Shown: positions 41,171-49,556 of the stretch, piece after piece
Layout: each line of letters starts with the position of its first letter
Position numbering within the stretch: position 1 is the first letter of the stretch
Assembly: GCF_011762125.1 (NCBI RefSeq)
Contig: NZ_JAASQN010000003.1
Coordinates: forward strand, 62,001 to 126,000
Reading direction: 5' to 3'
Origin: Sphingopyxis panaciterrae
Lineage (GTDB): Bacteria > Pseudomonadota > Alphaproteobacteria > Sphingomonadales > Sphingomonadaceae
DNA length: 64,000 nucleotides
Position numbers and translations under genes: made by a program
The notes under the pieces: generated by a model
The model's input: only the letters and a program-made list of their open reading frames with translations
Database searches by the model: none
Told to the model about the DNA's origin: nothing

Positions 41171-41746
41171 ATGAAGCCCTTCGCATCCAGCCTCTTTGGC
41201 GCCACGCTTGCCGCCACCGCCCTTTCGCTGTCGGCGTGCGGGGAAAATCTGGGCGCGGGGCCGCAGCTCAATGTGGTCAGCGGCTATATCGAAATGGGGG
41301 CGACCGCCGACCGGCCCGCCGTCGGCTATTTCCGGGTCACCGGGGGGCCGCGCGATGCCCAACTGGTCGCGGTGACCGCCGATCTGGCGCAGCGCGTCGA
41401 GATGCACGAAAGCGTGCGCGAAAACAATGTGGTGACCATGAAGCCGCTGGCCCGCGCCGACGTGCCGGCGAAGGGCGAACTGGTTTTCAAGCAGGGCGGC
41501 AAGCATCTGATGATCTGGGGCATCAACGGCGCCGCGGTGCGCGCGGGCAAGCTGCCGATGCAGTTCGTCTTCACCAACAACAATAATGAACGCATCCTGT
41601 TCGACCTGCCGATCAAGCAGGCGTCGACGGCGATGGGCGGCGGCGGCACGGATCATGGCGCGATGGACCATGGCGCGATGGATCACGGTCCGGGGCCGGC
41701 CGATGCGGCGGCGGGCAAGCCGGCCACGGACGCGGCCAAGAAATAG
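41171..41746 (+). CDS. PCu(A)C-type copper chaperone lipoprotein
   Basis: A periplasmic copper-binding protein, 191 residues. The lipobox LSLSAC gives a lipid-anchored protein after a short signal peptide. The copper site pattern H..M.....M...(21)H.M is visible as EMHES...VVTMKPL and GGKHLMIWG. An extra C-terminal tail contains DHGAMDHGAMDHG, a His/Met repeat that could add metal ligands. The family delivers Cu(I) to cytochrome oxidase CuA. ATG 41171 gives the proper signal peptide; TTG 41144 upstream is less likely. The next gene starts immediately after its stop. Confidence 0.88.
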   Translation: MKPFASSLFGATLAATALSLSACGENLGAGPQLNVVSGYIEMGATADRPAVGYFRVTGGPRDAQLVAVTADLAQRVEMHESVRENNVVTMKPLARADVPAKGELVFKQGGKHLMIWGINGAAVRAGKLPMQFVFTNNNNERILFDLPIKQASTAMGGGGTDHGAMDHGAMDHGPGPADAAAGKPATDAAKK

Positions 41747-42217
41747 GTGCCGCGCCCGTCGCGCGCCCTGACCAGCGGCGAAATCGCGCTCGCGCGCAGC
41801 GTGTTCGGCGACGCGATCGCCTATGACCGGGTGCGCGTGTGCCACCATAAATGGATCTTCTTCCAGCCGCGCCGCATCGTGATGGCGCCGATGGGCAGCC
41901 TGCATTTCAATCCGCACGGCGATCTTTATTGCGAGGATTTCAGCGCCGCCGACCGCAACCTGCGTGGCCTGTTCATCCATGAAATGACGCATGTGTGGCA
42001 GGCGCAGACGCGCGGTCGCTGGTACCTCGTGCTGATGCGCCATCCCTTCGCGACCTATGGCTACAGCCTGAAGCCGGGCTGGCCGCTCGCCCGCTATGGG
42101 CTGGAGCAGCAGGCGGAGATCGTGCGCCATTATTGGCTGCTGACCCAGGGCGTGGCCGTCGGCGGCGCGCCGGGGGTCGAGGCCTATCGCGCGATCCTGC
42201 CGTTCGGTTCGGGCTAG
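41747..42217 (+). CDS. Small HExxH protein (vgr-related / putative metalloprotease)
   Basis: A 156-residue protein with the zinc motif HEMTHVWQAQ near residue 79, preceded by GDLYCEDFS and followed by YGLEQQAEIVRHYW, where a Glu could be the third ligand. The start is GTG 41747, directly adjoining the stop of the copper-chaperone gene. No signal peptide is visible. I recall such proteins in sphingomonads being named 'vgr related protein', a label without known function. Whether it cleaves peptides is unproven. Confidence 0.7.
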   Translation: MPRPSRALTSGEIALARSVFGDAIAYDRVRVCHHKWIFFQPRRIVMAPMGSLHFNPHGDLYCEDFSAADRNLRGLFIHEMTHVWQAQTRGRWYLVLMRHPFATYGYSLKPGWPLARYGLEQQAEIVRHYWLLTQGVAVGGAPGVEAYRAILPFGSG

Positions 42218-42220
42218 ATT

Positions 42221-42490
42221 GCGTGGACAAATTCGTGACTTGTCGAAACGGCGGCTTTGGGGTGGGGAGCGGGCATTCGCTAACCATCCATAACCGTCGC
42301 CCCCGCGAAGGCGGGGGCCGCTGGCAACCTTGCGCTCGGCTGATTGCGGCCAGTTAAGGGTTGGACATGCCCCCGGCATGTCCAAGAATGGTCCGGGGGA
42401 CCATTCGACCCTTCACTCCTTCGCGGGGGCGACGGTTATTTAGCTAGCGTCCGCTACCGGCCGATAATAGGCATTCGAATTTGTCCACGC
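42221..42490. repeat. 270-bp nested palindromic element (MITE-like)
   Basis: Perfect 15-bp terminal inverted repeats (GCGTGGACAAATTCG at 42221-42235 and its complement at 42476-42490) enclose a second perfect pair of 22 bp (42290-42311 with 42418-42439). Inside are two small hairpins, GGACATGC/GCATGTCC and AATGGTCC/GGACCATT. It fills most of the gap 42218-42567. No open frame with coding character and no target duplication is evident. The 22-bp pair is related to the repeat at 61321-61418. Confidence 0.75.
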
Positions 42491-42567
42491 TGCCCAGGGC
42501 CCGGTGCCCGATCCGATTATTTGCCGAACAGCTGGGCGCAGCCGTTGCCTCCCCAGCTATAGGTGAC

Positions 42568-43611
42568 TTACGTGCCCTTGGTCACATAGTCGATGATCGT
42601 CCCGTCCCTGAGTTCGAAGCTGGCGGTGCATTCGATCGGCGTCTCGGAGCGTGCCGGCGCGCCGCCGACGCACATCATGCCGCCGCTCTTCGAATTGGGG
42701 TCCGGAACATACATATTGCCGGGTCCGCACCCCTGTGACGGGTCGGGACCCAGCATGACCCCGGTCTTGTAATAATGCAGGAAGCGCTTGCCGCCGCGAT
42801 CCTCGAAATTCGTCGGCGGGCCCCAGCTTGCGACCAGTTCGGCTTCGCCGTGAAGAATCCACGGCTCGATCCCGCGCAGCACCGCCGCGGGTTCGCGCCG
42901 CTTGCGCGCCTTGGCGATCGCCCCATTGGCCTCGGTCTGCGCCATGATGTCGGCGGTGCGCTGCTGGTCCTTCTTGTCGGTCTCGACGACCTGGCCGGCG
43001 ATCGCCTGCGCTTCGGCCAGCGCCTTTTGGCGCCGGGCGTCGAGGCTCGCCATCTCGCGCTCGAGTTCGGCGGCCGATCGCGGCGTGCCGGCGGGGCGCT
43101 TGCCGTCGGTCCACATCGAGTTCCACGCGAGATCGGTGACGTCGCTGGTCGTCACCGGCCCCATATACATCCATCCGCGGCCGGTGAGGTCGGTCTTGCG
43201 GGCTGCGAGGCGCTGCTCGCTGTTCTTGGGTCCCATCTCGCACGCGAAGGCGATCAGCGCTTCGCCGACCGCGTTCGTCGGCTGCTTGGCGGGCTGGTCG
43301 GGCGCGGTCGTGAGCTTCCCGCCGCGCGGCGAGACCTGGATGAGCTTTTCCTCCAGCGTATTGCGGTCGCAATCGATGATCATGTTGGAGGACACCCAGT
43401 CGGGCGCCTTCGCACTTTCGAGCACGGTGATGGTTTCGAGCTTGTAGGTCTTTTCGGCAAAGGGCACCGCGTCGAGATAGGTCTCGTCGACGACGACGAA
43501 GATGCGGTTCGGTTTTTCACCCCCGGTATAGACGAGCCAACGTTCGTCCGCCATCGCGGGCGTTGCCAGCATGGCGGCCACGCCCGCCGCGGTGACTGCG
43601 CATTTCCTCAT
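42568..43611 (-). CDS. Exported hypothetical protein
   Basis: A 347-residue protein with a signal peptide (MRKCAVTAAGVAAMLATPAMA/DE). A surface-adhesin-like N-terminal portion (WLVYTGGEKPNRIFVVVDETYLD) is similar to small periplasmic proteins. A coiled, charged middle follows (residues 190-250), then a C-terminal part with ILHGEAELVASWGPPTNF and several cysteines, ending DGTIIDYVTKGT. ATG 43611 is chosen for the signal peptide. It is monocistronic and flanked downstream by the 270-bp element. I cannot assign a function; the GPPTNF...HYYKTG region resembles OmpA/SmpA-like lipoprotein folds only loosely. Confidence 0.75.
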   Translation of the reverse strand: MRKCAVTAAGVAAMLATPAMADERWLVYTGGEKPNRIFVVVDETYLDAVPFAEKTYKLETITVLESAKAPDWVSSNMIIDCDRNTLEEKLIQVSPRGGKLTTAPDQPAKQPTNAVGEALIAFACEMGPKNSEQRLAARKTDLTGRGWMYMGPVTTSDVTDLAWNSMWTDGKRPAGTPRSAAELEREMASLDARRQKALAEAQAIAGQVVETDKKDQQRTADIMAQTEANGAIAKARKRREPAAVLRGIEPWILHGEAELVASWGPPTNFEDRGGKRFLHYYKTGVMLGPDPSQGCGPGNMYVPDPNSKSGGMMCVGGAPARSETPIECTASFELRDGTIIDYVTKGT

Positions 43612-43847
43612 ATCCTTGGCTCCGATCAAAAGCTTCGCCCGAATAGAGACGGACCGGGGCGGCAAATCCCTTGGGCCGGTCTAATTCCAGCGAAATCAAA
43701 ATTCTACGGCTGGGCTTCCTCATCGCCCGGACATCCGGTGGCGGCTGTGATCGAGCGCACTCGGGCACCATCCCGTTTTTCGATCTCTGGCGTTTCCGCG
43801 CAAATACCGGCTAGCCAGAGGGGCGGCGTTCGTCCTATGTTCCGCCG

Positions 43848-45203
43848 ATGGATGGAACCTCGCTCATGATCGCGCTCTTCGCTCTCGCTGCCGGCGGCCT
43901 GATCGGCTGGCTTTTCGCCGGGCGGCAAGCGGGCGCGCTCAAGGCCGAGCGCGACGGGCTTGCGGAACGCTTCCGGGGCGCGGTGACCGACCTCGCGGCC
44001 GAGAGCGACGCCCGGCAGGCGGCGGATCGCCAGCTTGCGGCGTTGCTTGCCGAGCAGAAGGCCCGCGACCAGGCGCATGATGCGCAGATCGCGCAGCTCA
44101 AGGATGCGCAGGCGGCGCTTACCGCGCAGTTCCGCGAGGTCGGGCAGGTGATGCTCGATGGCGCGCAAAAGGCGTTCCTCGAACGCGCCGAGGCGCGCTT
44201 CCGGGAAAGCGAGGCGACCGCGGGGCAGAATCTGAAGGCGCTGCTCCACCCGGTCCACGACCGGCTCGAAAAATATGAAGCGGCGGTCGCGAAGGTCGAG
44301 GCCGAGCGCCGCGACGCCTTTGGCCTGCTCCACGGCCAGATCGCCGCGATGCGCGAGGGCACCGAACGCGTGTCGAGCGAAGCGGCGAAGCTTGTCAACG
44401 CGCTGCGCAACGCACCCAAGGCGCGCGGGCGCTGGGGCGAGCAGCAGCTGCGCAATGTGCTCGAAAGCTGCGGGCTTTCGGAACATGCCGATTTCCAGAC
44501 CGAAGTCAGCGTGAACGACGGCGACGGCGGACGGCTGCGCCCCGACGTCGTCGTCAAGGTGCCGGGCGGACAGAGCCTGGTGATCGACGCCAAAGTGTCA
44601 TTGAACGCCTATCAGGACGCGTTCGGTGCGGTCGACGAGCGCGAGAAGGCGGCGCATCTCGCCGCGCACGCCGCGGCGATGAAGGCGCATGTCAACACGC
44701 TCGGCGCCAAGGCTTATTGGAACCAGTTTCCCGATACCCCCGATTTCGTCGTGATGTTCGTGCCCGGCGAGCATTTCCTTGCCGCCGCGCTCGATCAGGA
44801 TGCCGAGCTTTGGGACTATGCGTTCGAACGCAAGGTGCTGCTGGCGACGCCGACCAACCTCATCGCGATCGCGCGCACCGTCGCGGCGGTGTGGCGGCAG
44901 GAAAAGCTGGCCGATCAGGCGCGCGAAATCGCCGCACTCGGCAAGGAACTTTATGCGCGCATGTCGGTGATGGGCGCGCATATCGCGCGCGTCGGCAAGA
45001 ATCTCGATCAGGCGACGGGCGCCTATAACGCCTTTGTCGGCAGCTTCGAATCGCAGGTGCTGACACAGGCGCGGCGTTTCGAGGCGCTCGACATCGAAAC
45101 CGGCGACCGCGAAATTCCGGCGCTTCCGGTCGCCGAACAGGCGGCCCGTCCGCTCGCCAAGCTCGCGGCGGCACCGGCGGCGGTCAACGACGCGGGGGAA
45201 TAG
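43848..45203 (+). CDS. rmuC: DNA recombination protein RmuC
   Basis: A 451-residue membrane-anchored protein. One N-terminal hydrophobic helix (LMIALFALAAGGLIGWLFAG) is followed by a long Ala/Glu-rich coiled coil to about residue 190. The RmuC nuclease-like domain comes next (GRWGEQQLRNVLE, LRPDVVVKVPGG, VIDAKVSLNAY, FVPGEHFLAAAL). RmuC limits inversions between short inverted repeats in E. coli, which is of note in a genome with so many. It is monocistronic, with a REP-like repeat downstream. Confidence 0.92.
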   Translation: MDGTSLMIALFALAAGGLIGWLFAGRQAGALKAERDGLAERFRGAVTDLAAESDARQAADRQLAALLAEQKARDQAHDAQIAQLKDAQAALTAQFREVGQVMLDGAQKAFLERAEARFRESEATAGQNLKALLHPVHDRLEKYEAAVAKVEAERRDAFGLLHGQIAAMREGTERVSSEAAKLVNALRNAPKARGRWGEQQLRNVLESCGLSEHADFQTEVSVNDGDGGRLRPDVVVKVPGGQSLVIDAKVSLNAYQDAFGAVDEREKAAHLAAHAAAMKAHVNTLGAKAYWNQFPDTPDFVVMFVPGEHFLAAALDQDAELWDYAFERKVLLATPTNLIAIARTVAAVWRQEKLADQAREIAALGKELYARMSVMGAHIARVGKNLDQATGAYNAFVGSFESQVLTQARRFEALDIETGDREIPALPVAEQAARPLAKLAAAPAAVNDAGE

Positions 45204-45276
45204 CGGCCCCGCCGGGCGGCGATCGGCTTGCGATTTTGCTGGCTGGTTTCGGCCGGAAGCTGCCGTTATCCCTTTT

Positions 45277-45371
45277 CGTCACCCCGGACTTGATCCGGGG
45301 TCCCGCTTGACGTCGAAAGTTGCGGAAGCCCGCAAAAAAGCGGAATCCCGGGTCAAGCCCGGGATGACGAA
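45277..45371. repeat. REP-like inverted repeat, family 1, copy d
   Basis: CGTCACCCCGGACTTGATCC ... CGGAATCCCGGGTCAAG ... GGGATGACG. It lies between convergent rmuC and the META-domain gene (246-bp gap). The right flank GCTGTAGAAAGCGATGCCCG is shared with copy a, showing that the repeated unit is longer than the hairpin. Confidence 0.85.
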
Positions 45372-45449
45372 GCTGTAGAAAGCGATGCCCGCTTCCCACT
45401 CCAAAGCTGACGTTTCAGCGCATCCTGTTCGCACGGGTGGAAAGAGCTA

Positions 45450-46166
45450 TCAGATCGCCCGCTTCAGCACCGCCGTTTGCCCGCCGGGACCGGTCAGGAT
45501 CAGCGTTCCGTCGGTCGGAAAGCTGGTGCCCACCGCGCCGCGCATCAGCGCGAAAAAGGCATTTTCCTGTGTCATGCCCGGCCCCGGGCACGCCATTTCG
45601 GTGGCGGCCAGCGGTCCGGCGGTCAGTGTCCGGTCGGCGTGCTTATAGCTGCCCGAAAAGCGGTTGCAGCCCGCGCTGCCGCTCAGCCGGCCGCCTTCGA
45701 ACCGCAGCGACGTCGGCCGGTCGGCGGCTACGGCCACGCCGCCGATCGACACGAAGGTCCAGTTGGTCCCGGCGAGTTCGGCGGGCGACAGGATACCGCC
45801 GCCGCAACCCTTCACCGTCTGGCCATCGGCGGTGACCGTCACCATGTCGCGATAGCGGCGGTCGCTCATTCCGTCGCTGCATTCGCCGTGCGTCACATCG
45901 ACCGTCAGCCGCCGGGTGACATAGCGCTCGCCATTGATGCCCGGCCGGGCGCCTGGGTTGGCGACGACGATCTTGGTATCGCCATAATCGCCGTCATAGT
46001 TCAGCATTCCGGGCGTGATCTCGAGCGTCCAGCCGGGCTCGGTGCCGAGCGCCAGATAGGCGGCGGCGGGCGGCTTGCCCGGCGATGGCGGCGCTTCGGC
46101 CGCGGGGACGCAGGCGGCAAGGGCGAGGGTCGAGGCGAGTAAGGGCAGGGGGAAGAGCTTGGACAC
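45450..46166 (-). CDS. META-domain lipoprotein (HslJ-like)
   Basis: A 238-residue envelope lipoprotein. The lipobox LALAAC is at residues 14-19. A COG3650-like N-terminal domain (ALGTEPGWTLEIT) is followed by a META domain (LAGTNWTFVSIGG, LSGSAGCNRFSGSYK, TEMACPGPGMTQENAFF). META proteins such as HslJ are linked with novobiocin resistance and heat response; the molecular role is open. The start is GTG 46166. It is a single gene between two repeats. Confidence 0.85.
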   Translation of the reverse strand: MSKLFPLPLLASTLALAACVPAAEAPPSPGKPPAAAYLALGTEPGWTLEITPGMLNYDGDYGDTKIVVANPGARPGINGERYVTRRLTVDVTHGECSDGMSDRRYRDMVTVTADGQTVKGCGGGILSPAELAGTNWTFVSIGGVAVAADRPTSLRFEGGRLSGSAGCNRFSGSYKHADRTLTAGPLAATEMACPGPGMTQENAFFALMRGAVGTSFPTDGTLILTGPGGQTAVLKRAI

Positions 46167-46184
46167 GGGATACTCCTTGGCGTC

Positions 46185-46254
46185 CGCTCATGTCGAGCGA
46201 AGTCGAGACGCCGATCAACATCGCACTCGGCTCGACTTCGCTCGATGCGAACGG
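46185..46254. repeat. REP-like inverted repeat, family 4
   Basis: TCGAGCGAAGTCGAG (46193-46207) and its exact reverse complement (46231-46245) flank a 23-base loop; outer bases pair imperfectly. It sits between the META-domain gene start and the trmH-like gene end. Confidence 0.8.
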
Positions 46255-46314
46255 GTGGGAAAGGCATATTAGCATAGAGCTGGCAGCCGCCTGAACCGAA
46301 AGGAGCCCTGCCGT

Positions 46315-47127
46315 TCAGCTTCGCCGCTGGTTGAGCACCTCATATGCCATGACGGCCGCGGCGACCGCGGCGTTGAGGCTGTCGGCCTTGCCCATCATCG
46401 GCATCTTCACCCGCACATCGGCCGCCGCGGCATAATCGGCGGGCATTCCTTGCGATTCATTGCCGATCAGAATGAAGGTCGGCGCGGCATAGCGCACCGC
46501 CTGATAATCCTGCGTATCGTCGCCGAGCCAGGTCGCGACCAGTTCGCCGCGCCCGGCACGCAGCCAGCCGAGGAATTCGTCCCATTCGGCCTGTACCAGC
46601 GCCTGGGTGAAGATCGCGCCCATGCTCGCGCGCACCGCCTCGACCGCATAGGGGTCGGTGCTTTCGCCGATCAGGATCAAGCCGCCCGCACCAACCGCGT
46701 CGCCGGTGCGCAGCATCGTGCCGAGATTGCCGGGATCGCGTAGCCGTTCGGCGACCAGCCAGATTGGCGCGCTATCGCGGTCGAGGCCGGTCAGCGCGGT
46801 TTTCGGTTCGGCATAGATGCCAACGATCGTCTGCGCATTGTCCTTGCCCGACAGTTTCGAAAGGATCGCGGGTGTCGTGTCGATCACTTCGCCGCCCGCC
46901 GCGAGCGTCGCGTCGACCAAGGCCTTGGCAAGCGGGTGCGCGGCGCCCTCCTCGGCGAGGAACAGCCAGTGCGGCAGCACCCCTGCTGCGCGCGCCTCGG
47001 TCGCGATGCGCAGTCCTTCGGCAAGGAACAGGCCCTCGGCGCGGCGGTGGCGCTTTTCGCGCAGCAGCCGCATCCGCTTGACCAGCGGGTTCGACAGGCT
47101 TTCGATACGGCTGCGGCGGCCGGTCAT
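46315..47127 (-). CDS. TrmH/SpoU-family RNA 2'-O-methyltransferase
   Basis: A 270-residue SPOUT methyltransferase. The N-terminal substrate domain begins SNPLVKRMRLLREKRHRRAEGLFLAEG in two parts. The SpoU core has the knot motifs LRDPGNLGTMLRTGDAVG, ILIGNESQGM and the C-terminal KADSLNAAVAAAVMAYE. The target (rRNA or tRNA ribose) is not defined by sequence; RlmB/TsnR-like members are candidates. It begins 4 bp after the HPr stop and so ends the chvI-to-ptsH operon. Confidence 0.9.
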   Translation of the reverse strand: MTGRRSRIESLSNPLVKRMRLLREKRHRRAEGLFLAEGLRIATEARAAGVLPHWLFLAEEGAAHPLAKALVDATLAAGGEVIDTTPAILSKLSGKDNAQTIVGIYAEPKTALTGLDRDSAPIWLVAERLRDPGNLGTMLRTGDAVGAGGLILIGESTDPYAVEAVRASMGAIFTQALVQAEWDEFLGWLRAGRGELVATWLGDDTQDYQAVRYAAPTFILIGNESQGMPADYAAAADVRVKMPMMGKADSLNAAVAAAVMAYEVLNQRRS

Positions 47128-47131
47128 CGGG

Positions 47132-47410
47132 TCAATCCTCGCCGAAGCTGTCCTTGACCAGCCCGACGAGTTTGAGCAGCGCGGCGTCGGCGCCCTCGCC
47201 CCTGGTGTGGATGGTGATCGAATCGCCCTTGGCGGCGCCGAGCATCATCAGCCCCATGATCGAGGTGCCGTTGACGCGCGATCCGCCCTTTTCGACCTCG
47301 ACCGACACGCTGTCGGGCAGGCGGCTGACGAAGGTGACGAACTTGGCGCTGGCGCGCGCGTGCAGTCCGCGCTGGTTGGTGATTTCGACCGTCTCGGACA
47401 CCTCGCTCAT
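47132..47410 (-). CDS. Phosphocarrier protein HPr
   Basis: The HPr phosphocarrier, 92 residues. The active His17 lies in RGLHARASAKFV and the regulatory Ser50 in NGTSIMGLMML, the site that HprK phosphorylates. In alphaproteobacteria HPr works in the regulatory nitrogen-type PTS with EIIA and HprK rather than in sugar uptake. Its start codon overlaps the EIIA stop by 1 nt (TGATG). Enzyme I is not in the window. It is called ptsH or npr in different species, so no symbol is fixed here. Confidence 0.94.
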   Translation of the reverse strand: MSEVSETVEITNQRGLHARASAKFVTFVSRLPDSVSVEVEKGGSRVNGTSIMGLMMLGAAKGDSITIHTRGEGADAALLKLVGLVKDSFGED

Positions 47411-47835
47411 CAACCCACCCCCAGCATTTCGGATGCGACGGAGATATATTTCTGGCCCGCTTCCTTCGCCGCGATCACCGCGGCGCGCAGGTCCATCGCC
47501 TTGCGCGCGCTTTCCAGCCGGATGAGCATCGGCAGGTTGACGCCCGCGATCACTTCGGTGCGGCCGCTGTCGAGCAGGCTGATCGCGAGGTTCGACGGGG
47601 TGCCGCCGAACAGGTCGGTCAGCATGATCACGCCGCGCCCCTCGTCGACGGCACGGATCGCATCGGCGATTTCCTTGCGCCGCATTTCCATATTGTCGTT
47701 GGGGCCGATGCAAACGGTCGCGATCGCGCGTTGCGGACCGACGACATGTTCCATCGCGGTCACCATTTCCTCGGCGAGTCGCCCATGGGTTACCAGTACC
47801 ATCCCCAGCAGTGGCAAGGCTTTATCGGTGGGCAT
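47410..47835 (-). CDS. PTS EIIA component, mannose family
   Basis: A 141-residue EIIA-Man/ManX-like phosphoryl acceptor. The active-site His17 is in LVTHGRLAEEM, followed by VIMLTDLFGGTPSNLA. No IIB, IIC or IID subunits are present, so it serves as a regulatory phosphoprotein, as in other alphaproteobacteria (EIIA-Man linked with HprK and carbon/ChvG signalling). It lies 14 bp after rapZ and overlaps HPr by 1 nt. Confidence 0.92.
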   Translation of the reverse strand: MPTDKALPLLGMVLVTHGRLAEEMVTAMEHVVGPQRAIATVCIGPNDNMEMRRKEIADAIRAVDEGRGVIMLTDLFGGTPSNLAISLLDSGRTEVIAGVNLPMLIRLESARKAMDLRAAVIAAKEAGQKYISVASEMLGVG

Positions 47836-47849
47836 GCAGTCCTCGACCC

Positions 47850-48791
47850 CTATGCTTTCCCATTGCCGGACGCGGAAGGCGCGGGCGGGGGCCTGCCCTC
47901 AAGCCCATCTTGCGGGGCAGAGTCAAGATTGCGGTGAATAACGGTCGGCGCATGGCCCGCCTCGCGCAGCCTTTTGGCCACGCGTTCGGCGACGTGGACC
48001 GACCGGTGACGCCCGCCGGTGCACCCGAAAGCGATGGTGACATAGCTTTTGCCCTCGGCGCGATAGCGCGGCAGCAACGCGATCAGCAGTGCCTCGATCT
48101 GCGCGACCGTCGCCTCATAGGCGGGGTCGGCGACGATATAGGCCGACACGTCGCGGTCGAGCCCGGTTCCCGGGCGCAACCTGGTATCCCAGTGCGGATT
48201 GCGCAGATAACGCATGTCGAACACCAGATCGGCATTGCGCGGCAGCCCGCGCGCGAAGCCGAAGCTCATCACATTGAGCACCGGTTCGTCCTGGCCGGTG
48301 TCGCCAAAGCGCTGGCGGATTTCCTGTTGCAGATCGTTGCTGCTGTAGTTGGTCGTGTCGACGACATGCTCGGCCCAGCGGCGCAGCGATTCCATCATCT
48401 CGCGCTCGCGCGCGATGCCGTCCGCGGCGGGGCGGTCCTCGGCGAGCGGGTGGCGGCGGCGGGTCTCGGAGAAGCGGCGTTCGAGCTCGGCACCCGCGCA
48501 ATCGATAAACAGCGTCTGGACGTCGCGTCCGCCCGATTCGCGCAGCGACTTGATCTGCTTGACCAGCCGGCTCGGCTTGAACCCCCGGCTCCGGCTGTCG
48601 ATGCCGACCGCGAGCGGGCGGCTGGCGTCGCTGCCCTTCGCCGGTGCGGCGATCAGTGCCTCGAGCAGCGACAGTGGCAGGTTGTCGACGACCTCCCAGC
48701 CAAGATCCTCGAGCACCTTCAATACGGTCGACTTGCCGGCGCCCGACAAACCGGTGACGAGCAGCAAGCGGGGTTCGGCGTGCCGGGTCAT
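47850..48791 (-). CDS. rapZ: RapZ-family nucleotide-binding protein
   Basis: A 313-residue P-loop protein (formerly YvcJ/UPF0042). Walker A is GLSGAGKST near residues 14-22. VDNLPLSLLEALI, RPLAVGIDSRS and the C-terminal IAFGCTGGRHRSVHVAE block are the family marks. In E. coli RapZ adapts RNase E to the GlmZ sRNA; in alphaproteobacteria the role is less clear. Its start overlaps the hprK stop by 4 nt. The C-terminus is extended by about 25 low-complexity residues. Confidence 0.93.
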   Translation of the reverse strand: MTRHAEPRLLLVTGLSGAGKSTVLKVLEDLGWEVVDNLPLSLLEALIAAPAKGSDASRPLAVGIDSRSRGFKPSRLVKQIKSLRESGGRDVQTLFIDCAGAELERRFSETRRRHPLAEDRPAADGIAREREMMESLRRWAEHVVDTTNYSSNDLQQEIRQRFGDTGQDEPVLNVMSFGFARGLPRNADLVFDMRYLRNPHWDTRLRPGTGLDRDVSAYIVADPAYEATVAQIEALLIALLPRYRAEGKSYVTIAFGCTGGRHRSVHVAERVAKRLREAGHAPTVIHRNLDSAPQDGLEGRPPPAPSASGNGKA

Positions 48792-49234
48792 GATCGACGC
48801 TCCAGCTCATCGAGCGCGATCATGATCTTGATCGGCGCGGAAATCTCGAAGGCGGACAGCAGCAGCGCGGGCAGTTCGTGTCCCGCCACCGTTTCGATCT
48901 GGCTGGCCGTCGGCATGCGTTCGTAGCGGTCTACCAGCCGCACCGCGAGCGCGAGAGGGACCGGCGCGACATAAGGGCGCTCGACGATGCCGACGCCGCG
49001 CACTTCGATCTTGCCGGCGAGATTCTCGGGCGGGCGGCACTGCAACCGGCCGTCTTCGAACCAGATGTCGCAGCGATCGTCGGCGACCAGCTGCGCACCG
49101 CGATCGATCATTCTGAGCGCCAGGTCGGACTTGCCGTGACCCGAAGCGCCGAGCAACAGGATACCCCGCCCGCCCGCCGCGACGCAGCTGGCATGGATAT
49201 TGACGATCTGTGGAGCGATGCGACCCGCAAACAT
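48788..49234 (-). CDS. hprK: HPr kinase/phosphorylase, short alphaproteobacterial form
   Basis: A 148-residue protein comprising only the C-terminal catalytic domain of HprK. Walker A is GASGHGKSDLALRMI, the catalytic His/Asp region is LVADDRCDIW, and the HprK signature is IEVRGVGIVERPY. The N-terminal DRTGG-like domain of Gram-positive HprK is missing, which is normal in this class. It phosphorylates the regulatory Ser of HPr. A 267-bp MITE-like element lies directly upstream, between it and chvG. The first in-frame start after the element is used. Confidence 0.92.
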   Translation of the reverse strand: MFAGRIAPQIVNIHASCVAAGGRGILLLGASGHGKSDLALRMIDRGAQLVADDRCDIWFEDGRLQCRPPENLAGKIEVRGVGIVERPYVAPVPLALAVRLVDRYERMPTASQIETVAGHELPALLLSAFEISAPIKIMIALDELERRS

Positions 49235-49284
49235 TGCAATCGCTTACCGGCGTGCGGGATTCGCCGCAAGGCGCGAAACCGCCA

Positions 49285-49555
49285 TAGAGTCTGTCCTGAA
49301 GAGATTGAAGCGCCGTGACGGAGTCGATTTTGGCTCAGGGCAAGGAGCGAGGAGGGAGCCATGCGGAAGCATAGTGACCGACGAGGGACGCGGCCCTGGG
49401 CCAAAATCGGCCCGCCGCGAAGCGGTTGCCCTGTGAAGCCCGCCGGACTTCGTCGCGGCGCTGGCAGGGGCCACCAGCCCCTGCTGCACGCCGCTCCTCG
49501 CCGGCGGGCTTCACAGGGCAATCACGACGCTTCAATCTCTTCAGGACAGACTCTA
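49285..49555. mobile_element. MITE-like element with TA flanks between chvG and hprK
   Basis: Perfect 26-bp terminal inverted repeats (49287-49312, starting GAGTCTGTCCTGAAG, and 49528-49553) are flanked on both sides by TA (49285-49286, 49554-49555), as in IS630/Tc1-mariner target duplications. Inside is a second 21-bp pair (49426-49446 with 49501-49521) and a central small hairpin. It is 267 bp between the TA copies and has no transposase. The right TA is one base from the chvG stop codon, and hprK begins about 50 bp beyond the left end. Confidence 0.82.
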
Positions 49556-49556
49556 A

